From: JADJOY01 sp016713535 [NCBI: Deltaproteobacteria bacterium]
Lineage (GTDB): Bacteria > JADJOY01
Assembly (NCBI GenBank): GCA_016713535.1
Contig: JADJOY010000045.1
Coordinates: forward strand, 1 to 21,206
Length of the DNA: 21,206 nucleotides
Reading direction: 5' to 3'
Shown: positions 1-7,590 of the stretch, one piece after another
Layout: each line of letters begins with the position of its first letter
Numbering within the stretch: position 1 is the stretch's first letter
Position numbers and translations under genes: made by a program
The notes under the pieces: generated by a model
What the model was told of the DNA's origin: nothing
Seen by the model: only the letters and a program-made list of their open reading frames with translations
Database searches by the model: none

Positions 1-1535
1 CCAGATCCTGCCGCTCGGCACGCTGGCGATCGCGACGCCGCTCACCGCCGCCGGCTTCTCGGTCGAGATCATCGACCAGCGCGTGAACGAGGACTGGCGC
101 GCGAAGGTGCGCGCCGCGGCCGCGGCGAAGCCGGTCTTCTTCGGCGTGTCGTCGATGACCGGCGTGCAGATCAAAGGCGGCCTGCAGGCGTCGCGGATCG
201 TGAAGGAAGTGGCGCCGGACGTGCCGGTGGTGTGGGGCGGCGTCCATCCGAGCCTGCTGCCGGACCAGACGCTCGCGCATCCCGACGTGGACATCGTCGT
301 CATCGGCGAGGGCGACGCCACGGCGCCGGACCTGGCGCGCGCGCTCGTCGAGGGTCGCGCCCTCGACACCGTCGACGGCCTCGGCTTCAAGCGCGACGGC
401 GCCCCGCTCAGGACCAAGCCGCGCGCGCTGCTCGAGGTCGAGAAGCTGCCCTCGACCGACTACACGCTCATCCCCGACATCGACGCCTACAAGGTCACGG
501 CGTTCTACACGGGGAAGGCCTCGCTCGCGTACCAGTCGAGCCGCGGCTGCGCCCACCCGTGCGGGTATTGCTACAACCTCGAGTTCAACGACATGCGCTT
601 CCGCGCGCGCTCGCCGGCGCGGGTGGTGGACGAGATCGAGAGCCTGATCACCCGCTTCGACCTGAAGGCGGTGTTCATGCTCGACGACAACTTCTTTCAG
701 TCGAAGCGCCGCGTGGGCGAGATCGCCGAGCGCATCCTGGCGCGCGGTCTCGACGTCGAGTTCTACAACGCCAACTGCCGCATCGATTACATCTCGCGCT
801 ACGACGTCGAGTTCCTGAAGATGCTCGGCCGCGCCGGGATCCGCGAGCTCCGCATCGGCATCGAGTCGGGCTCGAACACGACCCAGCAGCGCATCGACAA
901 GTACACGACCTTCGACGAGTGCCTGGTCGCGAACCGCAAGCTTCGCGAGGCGGGGATCGTGCCCCACTACAACTTCATGGTGGGCTTCCCCGCGGAGACG
1001 CTCACCCGAGGTGAGCGACACGCTGCGCCACATGGACCGGCTCCTCGACGAGAACCCGGACGCGTTCGTCTACAACTGCTCGCTCTTCTCGCCGTACCCG
1101 GGGACGCCGCTCTACGACGTCGCGGTGGGCGCGGGGTGGACGCCGCCGTCACGGCTCGAGGACTGGGTCACCGCCGAGTTCAAGGACCTGAACGTCGCCG
1201 CCACGCCCGCGTGGTCGCGCTACATCTGCGACGTCCACGAGTTCTCGGGCTACATCGACGCCAAGCACCGCGGGCGGCTCGGCCGCATGTACTCGAAGGT
1301 GGCGCGGGCGCGGATCCGCCGCGGCTGGGTGGGCTGGCTGCCCGAGGCGCGGTTCCGACGCCTGGTGCGAAACGGCATGGGGATCTTGCGCAAGACTTCG
1401 CAGCCGTTCAGCGAGTATCGCGAGCGTCCGGCCGTCGGCTCCAGGGGCGGCGCGATGGCGCCGATGCGTACCGACGGCACCACCCGCGGCCGCAACGCCC
1501 ACGTCGCCGCCCTCGGCACCGCGATCGAGGCGTAG
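1..1535 (+). CDS. B12-binding domain radical SAM protein (5' partial, frameshifted)
   Basis: The reading frame is open from base 2, so the true start lies left of the window. The N-terminal part is a cobalamin-binding Rossmann domain: it opens with the family-typical stretch PLGTLAIATPLTAAGFSVEI, followed by VVWGGVHPSLLP and IGEGD. The radical SAM core follows, with SRGCAHPCGYCYN (CxxxCxxC, about 541-572) binding the [4Fe-4S]/SAM cluster and LDDNFF and GIESGS further on. At 1005-1007 one extra C in a CCC run shifts the frame. Dropping it continues as EVSDTLRHMDRL, then SLFSPYPGTPLYD and a basic tail ending at TAG 1533-1535. This architecture occurs in methyltransferases, cyclases and tailoring enzymes of lipids, hopanoids and natural products. 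The substrate cannot be told here. The frameshift looks like a sequencing error because both halves are conserved. Confidence 0.85.
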
Positions 1536-1548
1536 GCCACTCGCGCCC

Positions 1549-1631
1549 GGGCGAGCTGACGCTCGCCCCTACACAGCCACGAGACGGTCGGGTCGAGGCG
1601 CGGGAGCGTAGGGGCGGGCGTCAGCCCGCCC
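1549..1631. repeat. Facing pair of GC-rich hairpins between convergent genes (REP/BIME-like)
   Basis: Two perfect 8-bp stems with 4-base loops face each other. GGGCGAGC-TGAC-GCTCGCCC at 1549-1568 is followed by CTAC. At 1612-1631 GGGCGGGC-GTCA-GCCCGCCC is preceded by GTAG. The two 24-base arms are imperfect inverted repeats of each other. They sit between the convergent radical SAM and PHP genes, and the right hairpin overlaps the PHP stop codon (1621-1623). It may act as a bidirectional terminator. The same hairpin plus CTAC flank recurs elsewhere in the window. Confidence 0.6.
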
Positions 1632-3009
1632 GCTGCCGGCGCCGGTACGTCGTGGCCATGACCGCGAGCAGCACCATCGCTGCGGTCGGGAGCGTCGCAC
1701 CTCCCCCCACGCTGCCACAGCCGGTGGTGAGCGCGACGTTCGACACGGTGGTGGCGGACGCGACGACCACGCCGCTCACCGTGCCGGTCGTGTAGCCGCT
1801 GGCCGCGATGGTGAGCGTGTAGGTGCCGTTCGGCACGATCATCGCGTAGGAGCCGTCGGCCGCCGACGTGGCGACGGAGTTCTCGCCGGGGGCGGCGGTG
1901 ATCGTGGCGCCCGCGAGCGGCACGCCGTTGGCCGTGACCACGCCGGCGATCGTGCCTTCGGTGCCGGCGGGCGCCTCGTCACCCACGAAGTAGATCGGGT
2001 TGGTGAGGCACTGCGGCGCTCCTCCACCCGCGAGGCGGAGCTCGGCGCGCACGAAGGTGCGGTCGGTCGACGCGAAGGATCTCGTCGTCTCGTACACCAC
2101 GCCATCGCCGGCGATGAGGTCGGCGACGGTCTCGGTAGCACCCTCCACGACCACCAGTCGATCGCCGACCTGCGCGCCGTGCACCACCACCCGGTAGGCG
2201 ACCGCCGGGCTGCCGCCCGCCCCCCCGACCGGGATCACGTCGCCGACCACCGATTCGTAGGTCTCGTCGAGATCGCGATCCGCCTCCAGGGTGAGGTAGG
2301 GCGACGCGGGCGCGCCCACGATCACCACGTGCCCCGCGGCCACGCCCGCCATCATGTCGGCGGGAGCGTTGCTCTCGCTCAGCACCAGGTTCGTGGGCAG
2401 CTCGCTGGGCGCGAACCAGAAGTGCGAGTCGCTGGCACCCACGCCGGTCACCCGCTCGCCGGCCAGCAAGAGCTGCTGCCACCACTGCAGCGCGAGGTCG
2501 TCGGTGCCGTCCCAGAAGCTCACCGACCACACCTCGATCGCGTCCACTCCGAGGCGCCTATCGGTCTCCCACGAGCCGGCGCGCGGGTGGTTTCGCGATC
2601 ACGATCCCGCCGCGGGAGTTCACCTCGGCCACCAGCGCCTCCTTCGAGAGCCCCGAGGCGATCGGCACGCCCGGCTCGAGGCCGAGGACCCCGGCGTGGC
2701 CACCGCTCGAGTACTCGTCGCCGCAGATGGGCACCACGCTTCCGACGGGCGCGAAGCCCGGGTCCGAGCAGCCTTCGATGGTGTTGTGGTCGGTGAGGGT
2801 GACCGCGCCCTCGACCCCCATCGCCGCGCACACCTGCGCCGCGTGCTCGACGACCTGCGCGACGGTGGGCTTGAAGAGCTCCCAGCCGGCGTTGTCGGTG
2901 CTGTAGCTCAGTGCACGTGGTTGAAGAGCGCACGCCACTCGCGCGCCTGCGCGTTGGTCGCAGCGTGCCCGAGCACGACCGCCAGCGCGATCCCGATCGC
3001 CTTCTTCAT
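1621..3009 (-). CDS. Secreted PHP-domain metallohydrolase (CehA/McbA-like) with CarboxypepD_reg-like domain and C-terminal anchor; two frameshifts
   Basis: The ATG at 3009 follows GGGGGA and starts a signal peptide (MKKAIGIALAVVLG...AQA). The PHP domain shows the metal-binding HVH, TLTDHNTIEG, a restored NHPRAGSWE and GASDSHFW. It is followed by a beta-sandwich domain (GTIAGVVTANGVPLAGATI... to NGTYTLTIAASGY) typical of carboxypeptidase regulatory-like modules. The C-terminus has GCGSVGGG, a hydrophobic helix and YRRRQRAG, resembling a MYXO-CTERM sorting tag. Two single-base indels break the frame. One C is missing at 2910/2911, where CAC CTG AGC would read HVHLSYS. One extra A lies at 2591-2593, and dropping it gives NHP. 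Repair at both sites restores metal-ligand motifs, so sequencing error is likely. The family hydrolyses phosphoesters or, in CehA/McbA, carbamate-type bonds; the substrate is unknown. Confidence 0.8.
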
Positions 3010-3051
3010 CGCTCGTCCCCCAACCCGATCCTACCGCCAACTCGCCGCGCC

Positions 3052-3072
3052 GGGCGACTACGCTCGCCCCTA
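3052..3072. repeat. Short hairpin of the CTAC-flanked palindrome family
   Basis: GGGCGA-CTACGC-TCGCCC (stem 3052-3057 with 3064-3069) is followed by CTAA. It resembles the left arm at 1549-1572 in sequence and flank. It lies in the 185-base gap between the divergent PHP and MFS genes, where no other clear promoter element was recognised. Confidence 0.4.
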
Positions 3073-3194
3073 ATCCGGCGCGCCACGGACAGGACGCTGG
3101 GTCGGTGAGGAGCACGACGCCCAGGCGTCCGGAGCCAGCGCGGCCGGAGCGCGGCCCATGGGCCGCCGGGCGCCTGTTACCTGCGCCTCCGCTC

Positions 3195-4871
3195 ATGGCG
3201 ACCTCCGTCCCTCCCACACCACCCGCCGCGCTCGAGGTCGAGCCGTCGGTGTGGACGCCGCTGCGCCACCCGCTCTACCGCGCGCTGTGGACCGCCTCGT
3301 GCGTCTCGTTCATGGGGACGTGGATGCACGAGGTCGGCGCGGGCTGGCTCATGACGTCACTCGCGCCGTCGCCGCTTCTGGTGTCGCTGGTGCAGACGGC
3401 GGGCACGGCGCCGATGATCTTCTTGGCACTCCCCTCGGGCGCCCTCGCGGACGTGGTCGATCGCCGCCGGCTGCTGCTGGGCACCCAGCTCTGGATGCTC
3501 GGCGTCGCCGCGACCCTCGGCTTCCTCACCACCACCGGCCACACCTCGGCCTACGTGCTGTTGCTGCTGACGTTCGCGCTCGGGGTCGGTAACGCGCTCA
3601 ACGGGCCTGCGTGGCAGGCGCTCACCCCCGAGCTGGTGCCGCGCGCCGAGCTCGCCAGCGCGGTGTCGCTGGGGGCGATCGCGGTCAACCTCGCACGCGC
3701 GGTCGGTCCCGCGCTGGGCGGCTTCATCGTCGGCCGCTGGGGGCCCGGCGCCGCGTTCTTCACCAACGCCGCCTCGTTCCTCGCGGTGATCGCGGTGCTG
3801 GCGAGCTGGAAGCGCGCGCCGCGTGCGAGCCTGGTGCCCGCCGAGCGCGTCGCGGGTGCGATGCGCGCGGCGGTCCGTTACGTGAAGAACGCCCCCGAGC
3901 TCAGCGCGGTGCTGGTGCGCACCGGGCTCTTCGTCGCGTGTGCGAGCGCCACGTGGGGCCTCATGCCGCTGGTGGCGCGGAAGAAGCTCGAGCTCGACGC
4001 GCACGGCTACGGCATGTTGCTCGGGGCCCTCGGGCTCGGCGCGGTGGCCGGGGCCGCGGCGCTGCCGCGGGTGCGAACGCGGCTCTCGGCCGAAGGCCGG
4101 ATCGCCCTCGGCACGCTCGCTTTCGCGTCCTCCGCGGTGGCGCTCGGTGTGTTGCGCCAGCCGGTACTGGTCGGGTTTGCGATGGCGATCGCGGGCGGCG
4201 GCTGGCTCACCGCGATGGCGACCTTCAACGTGCTCACCCAGACCAGCGTGCCGGGCTGGATCCGCGCCCGCGCGATGGCGCTCTACATGCTGGTCTTCCA
4301 GGGCGGGCTCGCCCTCGGCGCGGCGGGGTGGGGAGCGCTGGCCGAGCGCGTCGGCCTCGACACCACCATGCTGGTCTCCGCGGCGGGGCTGCTCGCCGGG
4401 ATCGTGCTGGGGCGCGGCTTCCGCGTGAAGGACCCGCGCCAGGACCAGTTCGAGCCGTCGCGGCTGTGGCCCGCGCCCAAGCCGGCCGCGCCGCTCGACG
4501 CCGACCGCGGCCCGGTGCTGGTGACGATCGAGTACCGCATCGACCCGCGCCGCGCCGACGAGTTCCGCGCGATCGCCGAGGATATGGGCGCGATCCGCCG
4601 CCGCGACGGCGCCTACGCGTGGGGGCTCTTCGGCGACGTCGCCGATCCGTCCCGGCAGATGGAGGCGTTCGTGGTCGAGTCGTGGGAGGAGCACGTCCGC
4701 CAGCACGACCGCATGACCTTCGCCGATCGCGAGGTGCAGGCGCTCTTGCGCCAGTTCCACGTGCCGAGCGAGCCGCCGATCGTCCACCACCTGGTGAGCG
4801 GCTTCCCCACCGGCATCGGCGACGCGCTGGCCGAGGCCGCCCGCACCACCCGCGACACCGCCGAGCCGTGA
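3195..4871 (+). CDS. MFS transporter of the MFS_3 (PF05977-like) type with soluble C-terminal domain
   Basis: Inner-membrane exporter of about 558 residues. It starts with WTPLRHPLYRALWTASCVSF, typical of this branch of the major facilitator superfamily, and has the loop motif GALADVVDRRRLLL near residue 80. Hydrophobic segments are consistent with about 12 membrane helices to about residue 410. After these comes a soluble domain of about 120 residues (VLVTIEYRIDPRRADEF, WGLFGDVADPSRQMEAFVVE, HHLVSGFP). This ABM-like ferredoxin-fold tail is characteristic of the family and is not a novel fusion. I chose the ATG at 3195, whose protein opens MATSVPPTPP. A GTG at 3105 would add a low-complexity arginine/proline leader. 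It converges on xsc with only 22 bases between stop codons. The substrate is unknown; siderophore exporters such as EntS belong to related groups. Confidence 0.88.
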   Translation: MATSVPPTPPAALEVEPSVWTPLRHPLYRALWTASCVSFMGTWMHEVGAGWLMTSLAPSPLLVSLVQTAGTAPMIFLALPSGALADVVDRRRLLLGTQLWMLGVAATLGFLTTTGHTSAYVLLLLTFALGVGNALNGPAWQALTPELVPRAELASAVSLGAIAVNLARAVGPALGGFIVGRWGPGAAFFTNAASFLAVIAVLASWKRAPRASLVPAERVAGAMRAAVRYVKNAPELSAVLVRTGLFVACASATWGLMPLVARKKLELDAHGYGMLLGALGLGAVAGAAALPRVRTRLSAEGRIALGTLAFASSAVALGVLRQPVLVGFAMAIAGGGWLTAMATFNVLTQTSVPGWIRARAMALYMLVFQGGLALGAAGWGALAERVGLDTTMLVSAAGLLAGIVLGRGFRVKDPRQDQFEPSRLWPAPKPAAPLDADRGPVLVTIEYRIDPRRADEFRAIAEDMGAIRRRDGAYAWGLFGDVADPSRQMEAFVVESWEEHVRQHDRMTFADREVQALLRQFHVPSEPPIVHHLVSGFPTGIGDALAEAARTTRDTAEP

Positions 4872-4893
4872 GCGGCCCCGCCGCGGCGCCCGC

Positions 4894-6642
4894 TCAGGTC
4901 TTGGCGCTGTAGGGCTTGTACTTGTCGAGGAGGCGCCGGGGCGGCTTGAAGGCGTCGCGGCGGAACGGCTCGCTCAGGTTCTGGGTGAGCATCAAGTTGA
5001 TGACCGTGGGGCGCTGCGAGGCGATGGCGCCGCGGAGCGCGTCGCCGACCTCGTCCTCGTGGCTCACGGTGAGGCCGTCCGCGCCCATCGCCTTGGCGAC
5101 CTCGGCGAAGTTCGGGTTGGCGAGGTCGGTGCCGAGGAAGCGGTTGTCGAAGTAGTCGATCTGGTTGCGCTTCTCGGCGCCCCACTGGCCGTTGTTGAAG
5201 ACCACGGCGACGGTCGGGATGCCCTCGCGGACGCACGTCATCACCTCGGCGAGGCTCATGCCCCACGCGCCGTCGCCGACGTACGCGATCGACGGCCGGT
5301 CGGGCCGGCCGACCTGGGCGCCGATCGCGGTGGGATAGGCGTAGCCGCAGTTGCCGAAGGCCATCGCCGCGAAGAACGAGTCGGGCTGGTCGAAGTGGAG
5401 GTAGCTGTTGGCCACCGAGCACACGTTGCCGATGTCGGTCGCGACCATCGCGTTCGCGGGGCGCGCCTTCGCGAGCGCGGCGAGCGCGCGCCGCGGATCG
5501 ACCCGCCCGGGCTCGTTGGCGCCAGCGCGCGCGGCGAGCTCGCGCGCCCACGCGTCGCGGGCGGCGGCGACGGCGGCGATGCGCGCCGGGTCGCGCCGCG
5601 GCTCGCCCACGAGGGCATGAACCTCGTCGCCGATCGTCGCGGCAGCCGCCCGCGCGTCACCGTGGATCGCGAGGCTGACTGGCCGCACCAGCCCGAGCAC
5701 CCGCAGGTCGGTGTCCACCTGGATGATGCGCGCCTGCTTGGGCCAGTAGTCGAAGCCGTATTGCGGCAGCGTCCCGAACGGGCCGAGGCGCGTGCCGAGT
5801 GCGAGCACCACGTCGGCGCGCGAGATGAGCTCCATCGCGGCCTTCGAGCCCTGATAGCCGAGCGGTCCGGCGGCGAGCTCGTGGCTGGCCGGGAAGCTGT
5901 CGTTGTGGAGGTACGAGTTGACCACCGGCGCCGAGAGCGCCTCGGCGAGGCGCACGAGCTCGGCGACGCCGCCTCCCATCGACACGCCACCGCCGGCGAC
6001 GATCACCGGGAACGCGGCGTTGGCGAGGAGCTTGGCGGCCTCGCGCAGCGCGTCGCGGTCCCCGGGGCCGCGCTCGACGCGGAACGGGCGCGGGATCTCC
6101 ACCTCGATCTCGCCGTAGAAGTGGTCGCGGGGGATGTTGACCTGGGTGGGGCCGCGCTCGTGCATCGCGTAGTGGAACGCGCGTCCGGTGAGCTCGGCGA
6201 GGCGCGTCGGGCTCATCACGTGGGTCTGCCACTTGGTGATCTTGGAGAAGATCGGGAGCTGCTCGGTCTCCTGGAAGCCGCCGAGCCCGGCGGTGAGGCT
6301 GCCGGCCTCCGGGGTGATCGCGACCACCGGCGAGTGCGCCCAGTACGCCGCGGCGATCGCGGTCACGAAGTTGGTGATGCCGGGGCCGTTCTGGCCGATG
6401 CACACGCCGTGGCGGCCGGTGGCGCGCGCGTAGCCGTCGGCCATGTGCGCGGCGTTTTGCTCGTGCGCCACCGAGAGGAACCGGATGCCGGCGAGCGGGA
6501 AGAGGTCGTGGGCGTCCATGTAGGCGGAGCCGACGATGCCGAACACGTCACGCACCCCGTACGAGGCCAGGGTCTCGACGAAGGCTTCGGACGGGGTCAT
6601 GCGTTGCTTGCCGGGGCTCGGCGGGGCGGCGCTCGCGGACAT
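4894..6642 (-). CDS. xsc: Sulfoacetaldehyde acetyltransferase (thiamine diphosphate-dependent)
   Basis: Cytoplasmic enzyme converting sulfoacetaldehyde and phosphate to acetyl phosphate and sulfite, the final desulfonation step in taurine and other C2-sulfonate breakdown. The protein has 582 residues, close to the family length. The N-terminal PYR domain begins MTPSEAFVETLASYGVRDVF and carries the catalytic-glutamate region VAHEQNAAHMADGYARATG (Glu61). IGQNGPGITNFVTAIAAAYW and NIPRDHFYGEIE are Xsc signatures not typical of acetolactate synthases. The thiamine-binding motif GDGAWGMSLAEV...VVFNNGQWGAEKRNQ lies near residues 452-485. The ATG at 6642 is preceded by GGAGG (plus-strand 6651-6655) with 8 bases between; an upstream in-frame ATG at 6702 has no such site. 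It is divergent from a TauE/SafE permease that could export the sulfite. Confidence 0.92.
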   Translation of the reverse strand: MSASAAPPSPGKQRMTPSEAFVETLASYGVRDVFGIVGSAYMDAHDLFPLAGIRFLSVAHEQNAAHMADGYARATGRHGVCIGQNGPGITNFVTAIAAAYWAHSPVVAITPEAGSLTAGLGGFQETEQLPIFSKITKWQTHVMSPTRLAELTGRAFHYAMHERGPTQVNIPRDHFYGEIEVEIPRPFRVERGPGDRDALREAAKLLANAAFPVIVAGGGVSMGGGVAELVRLAEALSAPVVNSYLHNDSFPASHELAAGPLGYQGSKAAMELISRADVVLALGTRLGPFGTLPQYGFDYWPKQARIIQVDTDLRVLGLVRPVSLAIHGDARAAAATIGDEVHALVGEPRRDPARIAAVAAARDAWARELAARAGANEPGRVDPRRALAALAKARPANAMVATDIGNVCSVANSYLHFDQPDSFFAAMAFGNCGYAYPTAIGAQVGRPDRPSIAYVGDGAWGMSLAEVMTCVREGIPTVAVVFNNGQWGAEKRNQIDYFDNRFLGTDLANPNFAEVAKAMGADGLTVSHEDEVGDALRGAIASQRPTVINLMLTQNLSEPFRRDAFKPPRRLLDKYKPYSAKT

Positions 6643-6840
6643 GGGCGGATCCTCCGTGCAGGTCGACGGATCGAGGTTTCGAGCGGCCAACGCTAACCCC
6701 AAAACACCCAGGCGGGGAGCGACCGACCGTCGCGCGCGCGGCCCTGCTGGTCACGAGCCGACCGTGGAGCGATCCTCGCGTGCCCTCCGCCGCTGCGCCG
6801 CGGCCGCGCCTGCCGACGGGGGCGTGGGAACCCGCCGCCC
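6643..6840. promoter_or_regulatory. Divergent intergenic region between xsc and the TauE/SafE gene
   Basis: These 198 bases must hold the start signals for both divergent genes. The xsc ribosome-binding site GGAGG is at 6651-6655 on the minus strand. I found no convincing -35/-10 pair, operator palindrome or riboswitch, and no clear ribosome-binding site before the GTG at 6841. Shared control of the two transcripts is an inference from the arrangement. Confidence 0.35.
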
Positions 6841-7590
6841 GTGACGCTCCCGATCCTCGCCGCACTCTTTGGCGCCGGTTTCGTGGCCGGCTTCATCGAC
6901 GCGATCGCGGGCGGCGGCGGGCTGATCGCGGTGCCGGTGCTGTTGTGGAGCGGTCTGCCGCCGCACGTGGCGCTCGGCACCAACAAGCTTCAGTCGTCGA
7001 TCGGCACCGCGGTGGCGGTGGCGCGCTACGTGCGCGCGGGGCTGGTGCGGTGGCGCGACGTGCGGCTCGGCACGATCACGTCGTTCGTCGCCGCGATGGC
7101 GGGGACCTGGTGCGTGTCGAGGCTCGACCCCGCCGCGCTACGCACGGTGATCCCGGTGCTCTTGCTGGTGATCGCCGCGTGGATGCTGCTGCAGCCCCAG
7201 CTCGGCGCGGAGGCGCGGCCGCCGCTCGTCGACCCGCGCGTGTTCGCGCTCGTCGCGGGCTCCGTTCTCGGCTTCTACGACGGGTTCTTCGGGCCGGGCA
7301 CGGGCTCGTTCTGGACGGTCGCGTGCGTCGGCGTCCTCGGGCTCGAGCTGCGCGGCGCGACCGCCTACACGAAGGTGGTGAACCTGGCGAGCAACGTCGG
7401 CGCGCTGGTGCTCTTCGCGCTCGCGGGCCGCGTCGACTACCGGGTGGGGCTGGTGATGATCGCCGGCCAGGTCACCGGCGCGCGCCTCGGCTCGGGGCTC
7501 GTGATACGGAGGGGCGCGAGCCTGATCCGGCCGATCTTCGTGGCCATGGTGGTGGCGCTCGCGCTCAAGCTGCTGCTCGCGCATCCATGA
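6841..7590 (+). CDS. TauE/SafE family membrane permease, probable sulfite exporter
   Basis: Integral membrane protein of 249 residues. It opens with ILAALFGAGFVAGFIDAIAG and then GGGLIAVPVLLWSGLP, the TSUP family pattern, followed by ALGTNKLQSSIGT and, in the second half, GFYDGFFGPGTGSFW and KVVNLASNVGALVLF, the internally repeated motif. About seven or eight hydrophobic segments are visible. Family members move sulfite, sulfonates or sulfoacetate. Divergence from xsc, whose product includes toxic sulfite, favours sulfite export. The GTG at 6841 is the only start giving the standard short N-terminus. Its TGA overlaps the next gene's ATG (ATGA, 7587-7590), so the two are probably translationally coupled. 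The substrate is inferred from context; homologues of the YfcA type have no assigned substrate. Confidence 0.85.
   Translation: MTLPILAALFGAGFVAGFIDAIAGGGGLIAVPVLLWSGLPPHVALGTNKLQSSIGTAVAVARYVRAGLVRWRDVRLGTITSFVAAMAGTWCVSRLDPAALRTVIPVLLLVIAAWMLLQPQLGAEARPPLVDPRVFALVAGSVLGFYDGFFGPGTGSFWTVACVGVLGLELRGATAYTKVVNLASNVGALVLFALAGRVDYRVGLVMIAGQVTGARLGSGLVIRRGASLIRPIFVAMVVALALKLLLAHP

Noticed and set aside
3357-4790. A 477-codon open frame on the minus strand
   Set aside because: It is antisense to the MFS transporter and made of R/H/E-rich low-complexity sequence.
4500-4871. Novel fusion of an MFS transporter to an ABM-like domain
   Set aside because: The soluble tail is a normal part of the MFS_3 family and therefore not unusual.
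4894-6642. Acetolactate synthase or another thiamine enzyme instead of Xsc
   Set aside because: The segments IGQNGPGITNFVTAIAAAYW, NIPRDHFYGEIE and VVFNNGQWGAEK match sulfoacetaldehyde acetyltransferase and not the acetolactate synthase pattern.
5059-6696. A 545-codon open frame on the plus strand
   Set aside because: It is fully antisense to xsc, whose thiamine-enzyme motifs are unambiguous.
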